In this document: one piece after another, positions 17,551-27,255 of the stretch
How the letters are laid out: each line of letters starts with the position of its first letter
How positions within the stretch are numbered: position 1 is the stretch's first letter
Source: Alphaproteobacteria bacterium
GTDB taxonomy: Bacteria > Pseudomonadota > Alphaproteobacteria > Sphingomonadales > Emcibacteraceae
Reading direction: 5' to 3'
NCBI GenBank assembly: GCA_030428615.1
Contig: JAUIDN010000011.1
Span: forward strand, 1 to 64,000
Length of the DNA stretch: 64,000 bases
The notes under the pieces: generated by a model
The model's input: only the letters and a program-made list of their open reading frames with translations
Databases searched by the model: none
What the model was told of the DNA's origin: nothing
Program-made: the position numbers and the translations under genes

Positions 17551-19986
17551 TCAGCCGATAATCCGGCTGGTGGGCAGCGAAATAATCGCGGTCGTACCGA
17601 CATCAACTTCGCTTGTGAGGGTGAATTTTCCGCCGTGCAGCTCGACCAGATTTTTCACAATCGGCAGGCCAAGCCCCGTGCCTTTTTCATTCAGATCATG
17701 CTCGCCCAAACTTTGCTCAAACGGGTTTAGCACATGTTCAATCCGGTCTTTTGGTATTCCAATACCATTATCAGCAAATTCGACGGACACGCACCCCGAA
17801 CGTTTCCTTTTCAACGAACAGGTAATTGTGCCTTCTTCTTTGGTAAATTTGATGGCGTTGGTCAGCAGATTGATAAAAACCCGCTTCATGGCGTGGATGT
17901 CCCCAAATACCTTTACCGGCCCGGAAACATTGCTCGCGCCATAAATTAATTCTATGTGTTTCTGGACTGCAAGTGGTTCCACCATCTTTATGGCATCCTT
18001 CAAGCAATCATTCAGAAGAAACTCACTTTCCTCCAGGCGCCATTTACCGGCCTCAATTTTTGACAGATCAAGGATATCCTTGATCACCGTTGCCAGATGC
18101 TCGCCACTGTTCTTTATGTCTTTAAGATATTCCAGGTGCTTTGAGCTCACAATTTTGCCGCCGATACCAGCGAGCATCGCTTCAGAAAAACCGATTATGG
18201 CGTTCAGCGGTGTCCTTATTTCGTGGCTCATATTTGCCAGAAAAGCTGACTTTGCCGCATTGGCTGATTCCGCTTCTTCTTGCGCCGCCTTGGCGCGTTC
18301 CTGAGAAAACAACAATTTCCTTTCAACGGAAATCCGGCGATTTACCTCCCTGCGTAAACTTTGATTCCAGATCAGAATAATGACCATGACAGTGAATGCC
18401 GCCAATGCAATCTGCCAGACCAGTTTGTAATCGACAACCTCCTGTACCTGAAGTCCCAGCCACCGCCTTGAAATATCGGCACGTTCCTGAACGGATATAG
18501 ACTCCAGAGCCTTCTGCATGGCACTCGCCAGAAGCGGTAATTCCTTTCTTATCGCAAATGCATTTTCTCCTGCATAAGGCGTGTCGCCCACAACCATCAG
18601 ATTTGTCAGACCTTCATCTGCAATAATCCGATTGGCAACAGGCATGCTTCCAACATATGCATCGACCTCACCAACCGCGAGAAGGTGAAGCGCTTCACCA
18701 ATTGTGTCAGCAGGAACGATTTCTATGTCGGGGTAATCGCGTTCAATATAGCTTTTAACGGCAAATCCATTTATCTGAGCAACTTTTTTCCCCGCCAAAC
18801 CGTCGAGGTTGGCATATACTTCCTCTCCTTTTCGGGCGAAAATCACAAAAGTGACATTCAGGTAAATATCTGTAAAAGTGAGAAATTCTTCACGGCTAGG
18901 GGTTGGCGCAATTGCAGTTATGACTTCAGCCTCGCGATTTTTTATTTTTTCCATCGCATCTGCCCAATTTTTACTACCCGCAAAATTGAATTTCACATTC
19001 AATTTACGGGCAATCACATCCAGATAGGCGCCTGTAACACCGCTGATACGGCCATTGTTATCAATAAATTCTAGCGGTTCTTCGGTCGGATCCGTTGCAA
19101 CACGAATAATGGGGTTTTGAAGCAACCAGTTTTGTTCCTCTCGCGTAAGTACAATGGTTTCTGCATTAACATTTGACTGAGCGGTCTGCCATTTTTCAGC
19201 CAACCTGGAGAGCTCTTCTTCCGTCAGTGCATCCATCCCTTTTTGTAAAATAGTCGTAAGAATAGGCCAATCATTGCGCGCTGCCAGCCGGATAAAATCA
19301 GTATTTTCCGTTTCAGGGAAAAACTTATCGCCAATAACTTCCAGTCCGGGAAGAAGATTGTTTCTGATCATATATCGAGAGACGGGTAATATATCGGCAT
19401 GAACATCAATTGTCCCCGCAGACAATGATTTTAATGCCTGTAACGTTGACTCAAATTCGACAATATTCATACCTATATCAATCGATTCGTAAGTCTTAGC
19501 GGGAACAGACTCTCCGACTACACCAACCTTTTTGCCAACAAGGTCTGAAATGTTTTCAATACGGTCGGTCCCCTCCCTGCCAAAATAAACCATGGGAAGA
19601 TCAAGATAAGGTTCAGTAAAATTTAAATATTCAAGCCGGTCAGGAGTTTGAATGATGCTTTGGGCAATATCTATTTCCCTGTTTTTTAGCTTTTCCAGCA
19701 ATTGTTCCCAGGAATAACCATTTACATATTCAATTTTCAGACCAACTTTTTCAGCCACTAGATTAAGATAATCAACCGAATATCCCCGCGGCTTTCCATC
19801 GCGAACAAAGTCCAGCGGAGCCCATTCCATTTCATTGGTTGATGTAAGGATCGGATGGGCCTCCACCCATTCCTGCTCTTCTTCTGTGAGAATTGAACCT
19901 GTATCCGCTGGCTGTGCAAAAAGGCACGTATATACAAACCCAAAATAGAAAATAATTACAGTAAATATACTTCTCGATATAACCAT
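17551..19986 (-). CDS. sensor histidine kinase with two periplasmic SBP domains
   Basis: An 811-residue BvgS-like kinase. A signal peptide (1-24) is followed by two type-3 solute-binding domains (about 35-265 and 280-500), a membrane helix near 510-530, a short coiled region, a HisKA domain with phospho-acceptor H588 in 'NMSHEIRTPLNAIIGF', and an HATPase domain (N710, 'DNGIGIP', 'GTGLGLPIV'). It lacks a receiver domain and no response regulator is adjacent. It is paralogous to the kinase at 27252-30914 over the sensor half. The two binding domains suggest it senses an amino acid or similar small molecule. Confidence 0.85.
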   Translation of the reverse strand: MVISRSIFTVIIFYFGFVYTCLFAQPADTGSILTEEEQEWVEAHPILTSTNEMEWAPLDFVRDGKPRGYSVDYLNLVAEKVGLKIEYVNGYSWEQLLEKLKNREIDIAQSIIQTPDRLEYLNFTEPYLDLPMVYFGREGTDRIENISDLVGKKVGVVGESVPAKTYESIDIGMNIVEFESTLQALKSLSAGTIDVHADILPVSRYMIRNNLLPGLEVIGDKFFPETENTDFIRLAARNDWPILTTILQKGMDALTEEELSRLAEKWQTAQSNVNAETIVLTREEQNWLLQNPIIRVATDPTEEPLEFIDNNGRISGVTGAYLDVIARKLNVKFNFAGSKNWADAMEKIKNREAEVITAIAPTPSREEFLTFTDIYLNVTFVIFARKGEEVYANLDGLAGKKVAQINGFAVKSYIERDYPDIEIVPADTIGEALHLLAVGEVDAYVGSMPVANRIIADEGLTNLMVVGDTPYAGENAFAIRKELPLLASAMQKALESISVQERADISRRWLGLQVQEVVDYKLVWQIALAAFTVMVIILIWNQSLRREVNRRISVERKLLFSQERAKAAQEEAESANAAKSAFLANMSHEIRTPLNAIIGFSEAMLAGIGGKIVSSKHLEYLKDIKNSGEHLATVIKDILDLSKIEAGKWRLEESEFLLNDCLKDAIKMVEPLAVQKHIELIYGASNVSGPVKVFGDIHAMKRVFINLLTNAIKFTKEEGTITCSLKRKRSGCVSVEFADNGIGIPKDRIEHVLNPFEQSLGEHDLNEKGTGLGLPIVKNLVELHGGKFTLTSEVDVGTTAIISLPTSRIIG

Positions 19987-20178
19987 CTACAACTATTCGT
20001 TTTTTATCCCCCAGGGATTATAATTTAACACCGCACAACACCGCAGATTCCAAGTCTATCAATATAATGGAAATTAGTTAATATTTAGCTATTGCCTCAA
20101 AACTCAGCACTTCAATGAGCTGAGATCACTTTCCGAAAATTTTAACTCAATGAAAATTACAGACGCATAATTAAGTCA

Positions 20179-20208
20179 TGATCCAAAGCGAGATCTAGAC
20201 CGTAAAGA
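20179..20208 (+). promoter_or_regulatory. RpoE/ChrR-type ECF promoter
   Basis: TGATCC (20179-20184) and TAAAGA (20203-20208) are separated by exactly 18 bases. This closely matches the TGATCC-N18-TAAGA form known for Rhodobacter RpoE promoters. It stands 116 bases upstream of the rpoE start, implying autoregulation. The 337-base gap between the kinase and rpoE holds nothing else that I recognise. Confidence 0.65.
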
Positions 20209-20323
20209 CCATATGCCAAATATAGCGAGACAGATTGAGACTGATATTAACCCGGTGTTTTCCTTGACGCCGTGGGTGTTTTTTGTTGATACTCGGGACA
20301 TATTCTCACCAAAAGGCCGCAAT

Positions 20324-20890
20324 ATGAATTTAGCAACGGAAGATAATAATGAAAGCCACGAAGACCTTGTTGTTAAAATAGCTAAATCCCAGGACAAAAG
20401 AGCTTTTAAAACCCTGTTTTTTCATTTCGCGCCGCGTATTAAATCGTATCTGTTAAATTTTAAAATCAACGACCAGAAAGCGGAAGACCTTGCCCAGGAT
20501 GTGATGATGACAATGTGGCAAAAAGCCGATAAATTTGACCCCGAAAAAGCAAAATTATCCACGTGGCTTTTCAGAATCGCCCGAAACAAATTTATTGATC
20601 ATACAAGACGGCAAAAATACCCGGAGGTTAATGCAGACGATTATGTTAAGGATATGGTTGCGCCGGAGCAAACAGACAGAAATCTAGAGCATAAGCAAAC
20701 ATCAGACAGGATAATTCTGGCTATGCAGAAGCTCAGCGCTGATCAACGGCTTGTCATTGAACTTTCATTTTTCAAGGAATTATCACATTCGCAAATTGCG
20801 GAAAAAACATCATTGCCGCTTGGAACCGTCAAATCACGGATAAGAACAGCCTTCCAAACGTTACGTAAAGAGTTAGGAGAGTACCGATGA
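20324..20890 (+). CDS. rpoE: ECF sigma factor RpoE (ChrR-partnered group)
   Basis: A 188-residue ECF sigma factor. Region 2 (about 20-90) includes 'KAEDLAQDVMMTMWQKADKFDP' and 'LSTWLFRIARNKFIDHTRR'. Region 4 (about 125-180) includes 'QRLVIELSFFKELSHSQIAEKTSLPLGTVKSRIR'. Pairing with a ChrR anti-sigma makes it the singlet-oxygen/peroxide stress type known from Rhodobacter. The frame is open from 20213, but the ATG at 20324 gives the standard family N-terminus. It overlaps chrR by four bases. Confidence 0.9.
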   Translation: MNLATEDNNESHEDLVVKIAKSQDKRAFKTLFFHFAPRIKSYLLNFKINDQKAEDLAQDVMMTMWQKADKFDPEKAKLSTWLFRIARNKFIDHTRRQKYPEVNADDYVKDMVAPEQTDRNLEHKQTSDRIILAMQKLSADQRLVIELSFFKELSHSQIAEKTSLPLGTVKSRIRTAFQTLRKELGEYR

Positions 20891-21537
20891 TTAACCAAGG
20901 AATTATTGAGGATGAATGGATAGTTTCCTACGCTTCTGGCGCGTTAAGTGAAGCCCATGCGCTGGTTGTCGCAACCCATTGTGATTTTCACGACGATCTT
21001 AAGAAAAAAATCCGCGATGCGGAAGAAATCGGCGCGGCACTTATGGAAACCGTTAAGCCGGTAGAAATTTCGCCAAATAGTTTTGATGAATTGCTCGGCA
21101 AAATAGACGCCCAGTCGAATGATTTGGAAAGCGAAACAAGTGCTGATTGTTTTGGTCTGCCACCTTCCCTCGCATCATATTTGGGAAAGCCGTTAAATGC
21201 ATTGAAATGGAAAATGATGGGACCAGGGCTTTCGCAAGTAAGACTTTGGACCGGCCCAAATGACGAAAGGCTGTGGCTTCTTCGTGCCAAGGGCGGTGCC
21301 AAAGTACCGGCGCATGATCATAACGGCCTTGAAATGACACTTGTTCTTCAGGGAAGCTACCTTGTTGGGAATGACCGCTATACGGCCGGGATGCTCGAGC
21401 TAGCCGATAGTGACACCAAAAACCACACGCCTGTGATTGACCCCGGTGAAGATTGCATTTGCCTCGTGGTGACAGAGGCCCCGATTAAAATTCACAGTTT
21501 CATTGGAAGAATGGTTCAACCGTTTATCGGATTATAG
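20887..21537 (+). CDS. chrR: ChrR-family cupin anti-sigma factor with atypical N-terminal zinc site
   Basis: A 216-residue ChrR homologue. The C-terminal cupin keeps the metal ligands H143, H145, E149 and H180, matching H141/H143/E147/H177 of Rhodobacter ChrR. The N-terminal anti-sigma domain normally binds zinc through H6, H31, C35 and C38. Here only H31 is clearly kept, with I6, H35 and L38 at the other positions. Cys32 lies next to H31. The zinc site is therefore altered or lost. It is cotranscribed with rpoE and followed after 39 bases by an SDR gene. Confidence 0.85.
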   Translation: MINQGIIEDEWIVSYASGALSEAHALVVATHCDFHDDLKKKIRDAEEIGAALMETVKPVEISPNSFDELLGKIDAQSNDLESETSADCFGLPPSLASYLGKPLNALKWKMMGPGLSQVRLWTGPNDERLWLLRAKGGAKVPAHDHNGLEMTLVLQGSYLVGNDRYTAGMLELADSDTKNHTPVIDPGEDCICLVVTEAPIKIHSFIGRMVQPFIGL

Positions 21538-21576
21538 GTTTCTCGAGAAAAAACACGAATGTAAGAGTTACGAAGC

Positions 21577-22323
21577 ATGAAATTTCCATGGAAATCGGCT
21601 TGGATAATTGGAGCCAGTAGCGGACTTGGCGCTGAGACAGCAAAGCAGCTGTCCGTTGCCGGAACAAAAACCATCATTTCCGCAAGATCACATGACAAGC
21701 TCGATCAATTATCAGCAACAAGTGAAAACTTATTAATTGCCCCACTTGATATTACGGATCAAACGGCGGTGGATTTAACAGTCGATGAAATTGTGACCGA
21801 TCTTGGTAAGCTACCTGATTTGATTATTCTGAATGCTGCAATTTATACCCCAATGAATAACGAGAATTTCAATGTCGATGAAATTCAAAAGATGATGAAC
21901 GTCAACTATATGGGAACCGTAAACGTTATAAACGCATTATTAAAACATAAATGTCAAAATGGAAAAGTGACTATTGCTGTTGTCACCTCGCCAAGCGGAT
22001 GGCGGGGACTTCCCAATAGTCTTGGATATGCCCCTACCAAAGCCGCACTTATAAATCTGGTTGAAGGTCTGAAATCAGAATTATATGAAAGTTCGTTGGA
22101 TTTCAGGCTGGTTAATCCTGGTTTTATCAAAACACGGCTCACCGCTAAAAACAATTTTCCGATGCCCCAATTAATGGAGGCAGGTGACGCCGCTCAAAGG
22201 ATGTTAAACGGCTTACGGACGCAGAAATTTGACATAACTTTTCCCAACCCCCTTCTTTTAAAAATGAAGGTCCTGAGGTTACTACCATATTCCCTTTATT
22301 TCAAAATCACAAAAAATCTGTAA
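21577..22323 (+). CDS. short-chain dehydrogenase/reductase
   Basis: A 248-residue classical SDR. The NAD(P)-binding GASSGLGAE is near residues 12-20, 'LNAAIY' corresponds to the NNAG segment, and the catalytic Tyr-x3-Lys is in 'GYAPTKAAL'. It follows chrR and probably belongs to the same transcript. SDR genes are regular members of RpoE/ChrR-linked clusters in marine proteobacteria. The substrate is unknown, though a lipid-derived carbonyl is plausible. It converges on the DUF3833 gene. Confidence 0.85.
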   Translation: MKFPWKSAWIIGASSGLGAETAKQLSVAGTKTIISARSHDKLDQLSATSENLLIAPLDITDQTAVDLTVDEIVTDLGKLPDLIILNAAIYTPMNNENFNVDEIQKMMNVNYMGTVNVINALLKHKCQNGKVTIAVVTSPSGWRGLPNSLGYAPTKAALINLVEGLKSELYESSLDFRLVNPGFIKTRLTAKNNFPMPQLMEAGDAAQRMLNGLRTQKFDITFPNPLLLKMKVLRLLPYSLYFKITKNL

Positions 22324-22370
22324 AAAAGGATCCAAAAGCCCAAGTTTGGAAAGCAATAGAAAACTTTTTA

Positions 22371-22895
22371 TCATTTCTTATGAAACGCCAGCGTTACGCT
22401 ACCGACATTAAACCCCCATTTAGTGACATACGCACGGTTTATAACTACGCCATCGTCCTGCAGAAACATCCAGTCGTCAAATTTCAGCTTATAACTCGTA
22501 TCTTTTACCGGAAGATCAAAAATATATGTCCAGTTAAAAGCATTTCCCGACCTTTGTCCTTTCGCAATACCAATCACACCATTGGTTCGCCCTTCATAAT
22601 GACCGTTGGGAAGAATATTTATCTTCCAAAGCCTTTTATCGACCTTACCATTCATATAGACAAAATCCTCATCCAGTGTCAGAACGTTATTGTCAACACT
22701 ACCAACCACAGTCACCTTAAACTGATTGATAATTTCACCCGACCTGTTTTCAAAAACACCGTAAGCTACTGTCTTGCCGTCAAAATATTCTTCGAGAACA
22801 AATTCCGGCCCATTGTCTTTATATTCGCTGACATCCATGTTACTACATCCTGATAATATGATAATGGCAAATAATAATACTGCCGCCCTGATCAT
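22371..22895 (-). CDS. DUF3833 lipoprotein
   Basis: A 174-residue protein with a lipoprotein signal ending in IILSGC (Cys16) and a DUF3833 domain containing 'LEEYFDGKTVAYGVFENRSGEI' and 'DDWMFLQDDGVVINRAYVTKWG'. No activity is established. It is the last gene of a tightly packed four-gene operon: its ATG directly follows the TAA stop of the methylase gene. Confidence 0.8.
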   Translation of the reverse strand: MIRAAVLLFAIIILSGCSNMDVSEYKDNGPEFVLEEYFDGKTVAYGVFENRSGEIINQFKVTVVGSVDNNVLTLDEDFVYMNGKVDKRLWKINILPNGHYEGRTNGVIGIAKGQRSGNAFNWTYIFDLPVKDTSYKLKFDDWMFLQDDGVVINRAYVTKWGFNVGSVTLAFHKK

Positions 22896-24146
22896 TTATT
22901 CTTCCTGATCATGCATTAATGTGAAGTGCATTACATCAATTGTCCCGCGCTCGAATGCGGCCTCGCAATAATCCAGATAATAAAGCCACATTCGATAAAA
23001 TTTATCGTCGAAACCGAGTGGCTTGATGTCCTCCCAATGCTCAATAAATGCAGCCTTCCAGCAGCGTAGGGTTTCGGCATAACCATCACCAAAGGCAAAC
23101 TGATTGGTGATGGTCATTTTGGCCTTCTTCGCATGTTCTAAAAACATTTCTTTGCTTGGCAACATCCCCCCCGGAAAAATATATTTCTGTATAAAATCAA
23201 CCCGGTCGCGGTATTTTAAATATCTGTCATGGTCAATCGTGATAACCTGAATTACCGCCGCCCCACCCGGTTTCAGTCTGCGCCTCAATGTATCGAAGTA
23301 AGTATCCCAGTGTTTTTCGCCGACGGCCTCAAACATTTCAATGGACACTATTTTATCGTATGCTCCTCCCGTATCACGGTAATCTTCAAACTTCACCAGA
23401 TCATTCCGACCGGTTAATTTGTTAATACGGTCATTTGCGTAATCCAGTTGCTCTTTTGAAATCGTAATACCTTTATAGGATACTGCGTTATGACTTAATA
23501 AACTCTCCGCAAAACCGCCCCATCCACAGCCAATTTCAAACACGCTGTCCCCTGTTTTTAAGTCAAGCTGATCTATGATGCGTGAATATTTCACTTCCTG
23601 AGCATTTGCGAGGCTCACCTCACCATTAAAAATTCCCGCCGAATATGTCATGGTTCTATCGAGCCATTTTTTGTAAAATTCGTTTCCCAGGTCATAATGA
23701 TAGGAAATATTTTTTTTCGCCCCCCGTCTGTTATTGTCATTGATGATAAGATGAGCGAAGCGATGCAGTAAATCCATTATCCAGTTATTTTTTTTATCAC
23801 GAGCCAAATATTTCTCGTTATCAAGATACCAGTTGAATAAAGCGGTCAAATTGGCAATGTGAATATCCCCATCAATATAAGCGTCAACAAATGACATCTC
23901 ACCGAGCAGAGCATATTGCAGAAGACCCTTCCATGATTTGAAATGGATAAAAACATTGTGACCCTCCTTTGTGCCCTGGTGAAACGCAGAATTGCCGTTC
24001 GGCAGCAGTATTTCCATCCGCCCTATGTCTGCTTTGCATATCCGGGAAATGATCCGGTTTGCGATAAAGGAGGATGAATTAGCCGTTTCTCTTTTCCCCC
24101 TGTAAACTTCGCCGATTGCGTCATTTACCATTTCCGTATTTTTCAT
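22896..24146 (-). CDS. Cfa-family fatty-acyl-phospholipid methyltransferase
   Basis: A 416-residue member of the cyclopropane-fatty-acid synthase family. The SAM motif is VFEIGCGWGGFAE, with the usual 'YSAGIF' before it and 'GEKHWDTYFDTLRRRLKPGG' after it. Cfa enzymes methylate double bonds of membrane lipids. In Rhodobacter a relative under RpoE control (UfaM) starts furan fatty acid synthesis by adding a methyl group. The neighbouring FAD oxidoreductase and DUF1365 genes fit such a lipid-modification role. It shares one base with the end of the DUF1365 gene. Confidence 0.85.
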   Translation of the reverse strand: MKNTEMVNDAIGEVYRGKRETANSSSFIANRIISRICKADIGRMEILLPNGNSAFHQGTKEGHNVFIHFKSWKGLLQYALLGEMSFVDAYIDGDIHIANLTALFNWYLDNEKYLARDKKNNWIMDLLHRFAHLIINDNNRRGAKKNISYHYDLGNEFYKKWLDRTMTYSAGIFNGEVSLANAQEVKYSRIIDQLDLKTGDSVFEIGCGWGGFAESLLSHNAVSYKGITISKEQLDYANDRINKLTGRNDLVKFEDYRDTGGAYDKIVSIEMFEAVGEKHWDTYFDTLRRRLKPGGAAVIQVITIDHDRYLKYRDRVDFIQKYIFPGGMLPSKEMFLEHAKKAKMTITNQFAFGDGYAETLRCWKAAFIEHWEDIKPLGFDDKFYRMWLYYLDYCEAAFERGTIDVMHFTLMHDQEE

Positions 24147-24967
24147 TATTTTTCCTTGTGAACATGCAGTGGGTTTTGCACAGTGCCGCTTTCAACCAAT
24201 GACGATTGGTAAACATGCTTTTTTGTGTGTGAAAACACCCGAAGGCCTTTGAATTTAAGCTTCGCTGCCTCATATAAAATTCCAACGAATACCTTTAGGG
24301 TCATAAAAGGTATATTGGTCGCGCAATCAAAAAGCTCCCGGTCGTTAAATTTCCTTCTGTGTCCATTGAAACAAGCTCTCAGCCGGGGGTTCCCTTCATG
24401 CTTGTAATCAATCAGCACTGATATATTCTTTTCAGGATTTTTCAGGCGAAATTGATATTCCCCCGCGCTATCAAAAAACGGGCTGACATGAAATTTCTTT
24501 TGTGCCCGATGTGCGTCCTCAAAACAGCCCCCATCTGGCACCGAATAGATGTAATTATGTCGCTCGGAAAATGTATTACGCACTTCATATATTATCGCGA
24601 CATGCTGCTCATTATGACCGTAGCAGTAGTAAACTGTCAGCGGATTAAAAACATAGCCAAACACCCTTGGGTAGGCGAGGATCATGATTTTCTCAATATC
24701 CGAACTGTCGACCGAATTCTGTTCAAGAAGATCTAACATCCTTTCCTTTAACGTCTTATTATCACTGGCTTCCGGGTTGCCGAAATCACGTTCATAAAAA
24801 CTGATGACATTAAATTTGTTGTATGAAAATAATCTGCAGGATTTGGCCAAGTCCTCAATTTTGTCTAGGTCGGCAAAAAGAGTGAAGACTTTATATTTCA
24901 GGGTATGGACCTTTGGGGCGTATCGTTTGTGAAAAACAGATCCTTTATAGAGACATGCCTCGCTCAT
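24146..24967 (-). CDS. DUF1365 protein
   Basis: A 273-residue DUF1365 protein, recognised by 'GSVFHKRYAPKVHTLKYKVF' at the N-terminus, 'RVFGYVFNPLTVYYCY' in the middle and 'ALxxxxKG' type sequence at the end. Its biochemical role is not established. It is nearly always found between an FAD-dependent amine-oxidase-like gene and a Cfa-like gene, as here, overlapping the former by four bases. Confidence 0.85.
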   Translation of the reverse strand: MSEACLYKGSVFHKRYAPKVHTLKYKVFTLFADLDKIEDLAKSCRLFSYNKFNVISFYERDFGNPEASDNKTLKERMLDLLEQNSVDSSDIEKIMILAYPRVFGYVFNPLTVYYCYGHNEQHVAIIYEVRNTFSERHNYIYSVPDGGCFEDAHRAQKKFHVSPFFDSAGEYQFRLKNPEKNISVLIDYKHEGNPRLRACFNGHRRKFNDRELFDCATNIPFMTLKVFVGILYEAAKLKFKGLRVFSHTKKHVYQSSLVESGTVQNPLHVHKEK

Positions 24968-26307
24968 TCCGCCGCCTCATTTATTATGGGGTGCAGCGGC
25001 TCCTTTCGGTCATGGAGGGCGATAATTCGGTTATTCATAGTTTCCGAATACCATGGCCGCGCCATGCCGTCCATTTGCTCCGCAGCGTATAAACCGCTTT
25101 GCAAGCCATCTTCGTGAAAACCGTAGCCGAAATGGGCACCTGCGTACCAAATATTGCCCCTGCCCATAATTTCCATCAACCGCTTCTGAGCACGCAGGGT
25201 TGCCACGTCAAATATCGGGTGGTCATATTGTTTTTCATAATGGATAGTACCTTCCTCCGGTTCCTGCGATGGATTAAGGGTCACAAAAAGCTGTTTTTGT
25301 GTTTTTAATGGTTGCAGTCTGTTCATCCAATATGTCACCGATAAGCGGCTATCGTCTTTTTCGTCATTCTGAATGTAATTCCAACTCGCCCATGCCCGTT
25401 TGCGTTTGGGCATAAACCGTTTGTCACTATGCAGAACGGCGCGGTTTTTTGAGTATGAAAACTGGCTTAGAATACCGAATTCCAGATCATCAGCATCGCT
25501 AACTAATTTTAAGGCCGTGTTTGCATGTGTCGCAAGAAGAACACGATCAAAAACATGCTGCGCTCCCTCTTTTGTAGTAAGTTCAATCCGGCCGGAAGAT
25601 CTTCTGAGCGAAACGATTGGGGTATTTTTTAGAAACCTTGCCGGTGTTTTATCGATTAATGCCTTAACGTATGACTGACTACCGCCCGGAAGGGTAAACC
25701 ACTGTGGGCGGTCACCGATCTGCAGCAAACCATGATTTTGGCAGAACCGCAGAAAACTGGAAAGTGGGAAATCCCCTACCTTATTGCTTGGTGTTGACCA
25801 AACCGCTGCCGCCATTGGCAATATGTGATCACGAACAAAGGTATCATCGTAGCCGTGTTGCTTTAAATAATCGCGGAGCGTCATAAACCCAAGCGTATTT
25901 TTATCGATTTCGGCGGTTTCGCTATAAAACCGTAAAATCGATTTTATCATTTTTATAAATCGGGGACGAAATAAATTACGGCGTTGTGCAATCAGACTTG
26001 TCAACTTTTCGGATCCGGCATATTCGAAGATCCCCTTTCCGATAGAAACACCAAACGACATTTCAGTAGGAACATATTTTACCTGAAGAAAGTCCAGTAG
26101 ATTTAGAAAATTATAATAATTACGGTCATTACAGACAATAAAGCCTGTATCAACGGGAACGTCACCTTCAGGGCATTCAACTTTAACGGTATTTGCATGT
26201 CCACCAAAATAGTTATCGGCTTCAAAAACGCTTACATCATGTTTTTTTGACAGCAACCATGCGGCACCCAACCCCGAAATACCAGCGCCTATGACAGCTA
26301 TCTTCAT
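24964..26307 (-). CDS. FAD-dependent amine-oxidase-like oxidoreductase
   Basis: About 447 residues with an N-terminal dinucleotide fold IAVIGAGISGLGAAW, the usual 'GGHANT' FAD contact, and the C-terminal 'NIWYAGAHFGYGFHEDGLQSGLYAAEQM'. It belongs to the NAD(P)-binding amine oxidase/desaturase-like family found with DUF1365 and Cfa genes. In the Rhodobacter furan-lipid pathway an oxidoreductase desaturates the methylated acyl chain; whether this protein is equivalent is inference. The ATG at 26307 has GGATGGG before it and is preferred to one at 26319. It heads the operon. Confidence 0.8.
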   Translation of the reverse strand: MKIAVIGAGISGLGAAWLLSKKHDVSVFEADNYFGGHANTVKVECPEGDVPVDTGFIVCNDRNYYNFLNLLDFLQVKYVPTEMSFGVSIGKGIFEYAGSEKLTSLIAQRRNLFRPRFIKMIKSILRFYSETAEIDKNTLGFMTLRDYLKQHGYDDTFVRDHILPMAAAVWSTPSNKVGDFPLSSFLRFCQNHGLLQIGDRPQWFTLPGGSQSYVKALIDKTPARFLKNTPIVSLRRSSGRIELTTKEGAQHVFDRVLLATHANTALKLVSDADDLEFGILSQFSYSKNRAVLHSDKRFMPKRKRAWASWNYIQNDEKDDSRLSVTYWMNRLQPLKTQKQLFVTLNPSQEPEEGTIHYEKQYDHPIFDVATLRAQKRLMEIMGRGNIWYAGAHFGYGFHEDGLQSGLYAAEQMDGMARPWYSETMNNRIIALHDRKEPLHPIINEAAE

Positions 26308-26514
26308 TTTCCCATCCATTTTCGACTTATATTCCCGGAATTTTTGTGATTAATAACTTTGTTACGAACAAATTGTTTCATTGGATGTTCAGAAGGATTA
26401 AATAAAAAATCCGACGGGAGTATATTTCCTTTGTAGAATAATTTTTTTATTGTCGATTTGGAATATGAGTTATACAAGTAATACTATAATTATTAGTTGG
26501 AAATACAGTTTGTA

Positions 26515-27255
26515 ATGTTAGAATCAATTCTCATAGTTGACGACGAAGAAGATATCCTTGATATCGTCAGTACATTGCTTGAAATGAACGGTTTCAATTC
26601 TATTGAAGCGAAAAATGCTGATGAGATGTATAAAAAAATAGAACAGCATAATATATCCCTTATCATATTGGATATTGGGCTTCCTGAGAGTGATGGTCTG
26701 ACTGTGCTCAAAAAAATAAGGTCGGAATTAGATATTCCGGTGATACTGCTGACAGGAAAGGGAGATGTTATTGACAAAGTGGTTGGGTTTGAGCTGGGCG
26801 CAGATGACTACATAACCAAGCCTTTCCATTCGCATGAACTGATTGCCAGAATAAAAACTGTCCTCCGGCGGACAAAAAACCAACAAATAGGTAACGAGCC
26901 GTCAAACAGCTTGAATGAAATAATTTATTTCAATGAATGGTCACTCGACCCCAATTCGCAAAGGGTATTCAATCCGCAGAAACAAGAAGTTGTCTTCACC
27001 AGCCACGAATTTTCAATCTTACTGGCGTTAATCATATCAGCGAGCAGAGCTCTGACACGAGAACAGTTACTTGATAGTGTTGGAACAAGTAGAGGGGAAT
27101 ATTCGCCTTATGACCGAAGTCTGGATGTAATGATTGCTAAAATTAGGAAAAAATTGGGGGACAATCCGAAAAAACCACGTTTCATACGCACCGTAAGACA
27201 GGCTGGCTATATGTTCATTGCAAAAGTTGAACGTGAACAAAAAACGTCTTCCTAA
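26515..27255 (+). CDS. OmpR-family response regulator
   Basis: A 246-residue response regulator. The receiver domain has the acidic pair in 'VDDEED', phospho-acceptor Asp in 'IILDIGLPESDGL', Thr in 'ILLTGKG' and Lys in 'YITKPF'. The C-terminal winged helix (about 140-240) ends in 'RFIRTVRQAGYMF'. An in-frame TTG at 26497 is an alternative start. It ends tail-to-tail with, and four bases inside, the large kinase gene, which makes that kinase its likely partner. Confidence 0.88.
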   Translation: MLESILIVDDEEDILDIVSTLLEMNGFNSIEAKNADEMYKKIEQHNISLIILDIGLPESDGLTVLKKIRSELDIPVILLTGKGDVIDKVVGFELGADDYITKPFHSHELIARIKTVLRRTKNQQIGNEPSNSLNEIIYFNEWSLDPNSQRVFNPQKQEVVFTSHEFSILLALIISASRALTREQLLDSVGTSRGEYSPYDRSLDVMIAKIRKKLGDNPKKPRFIRTVRQAGYMFIAKVEREQKTSS

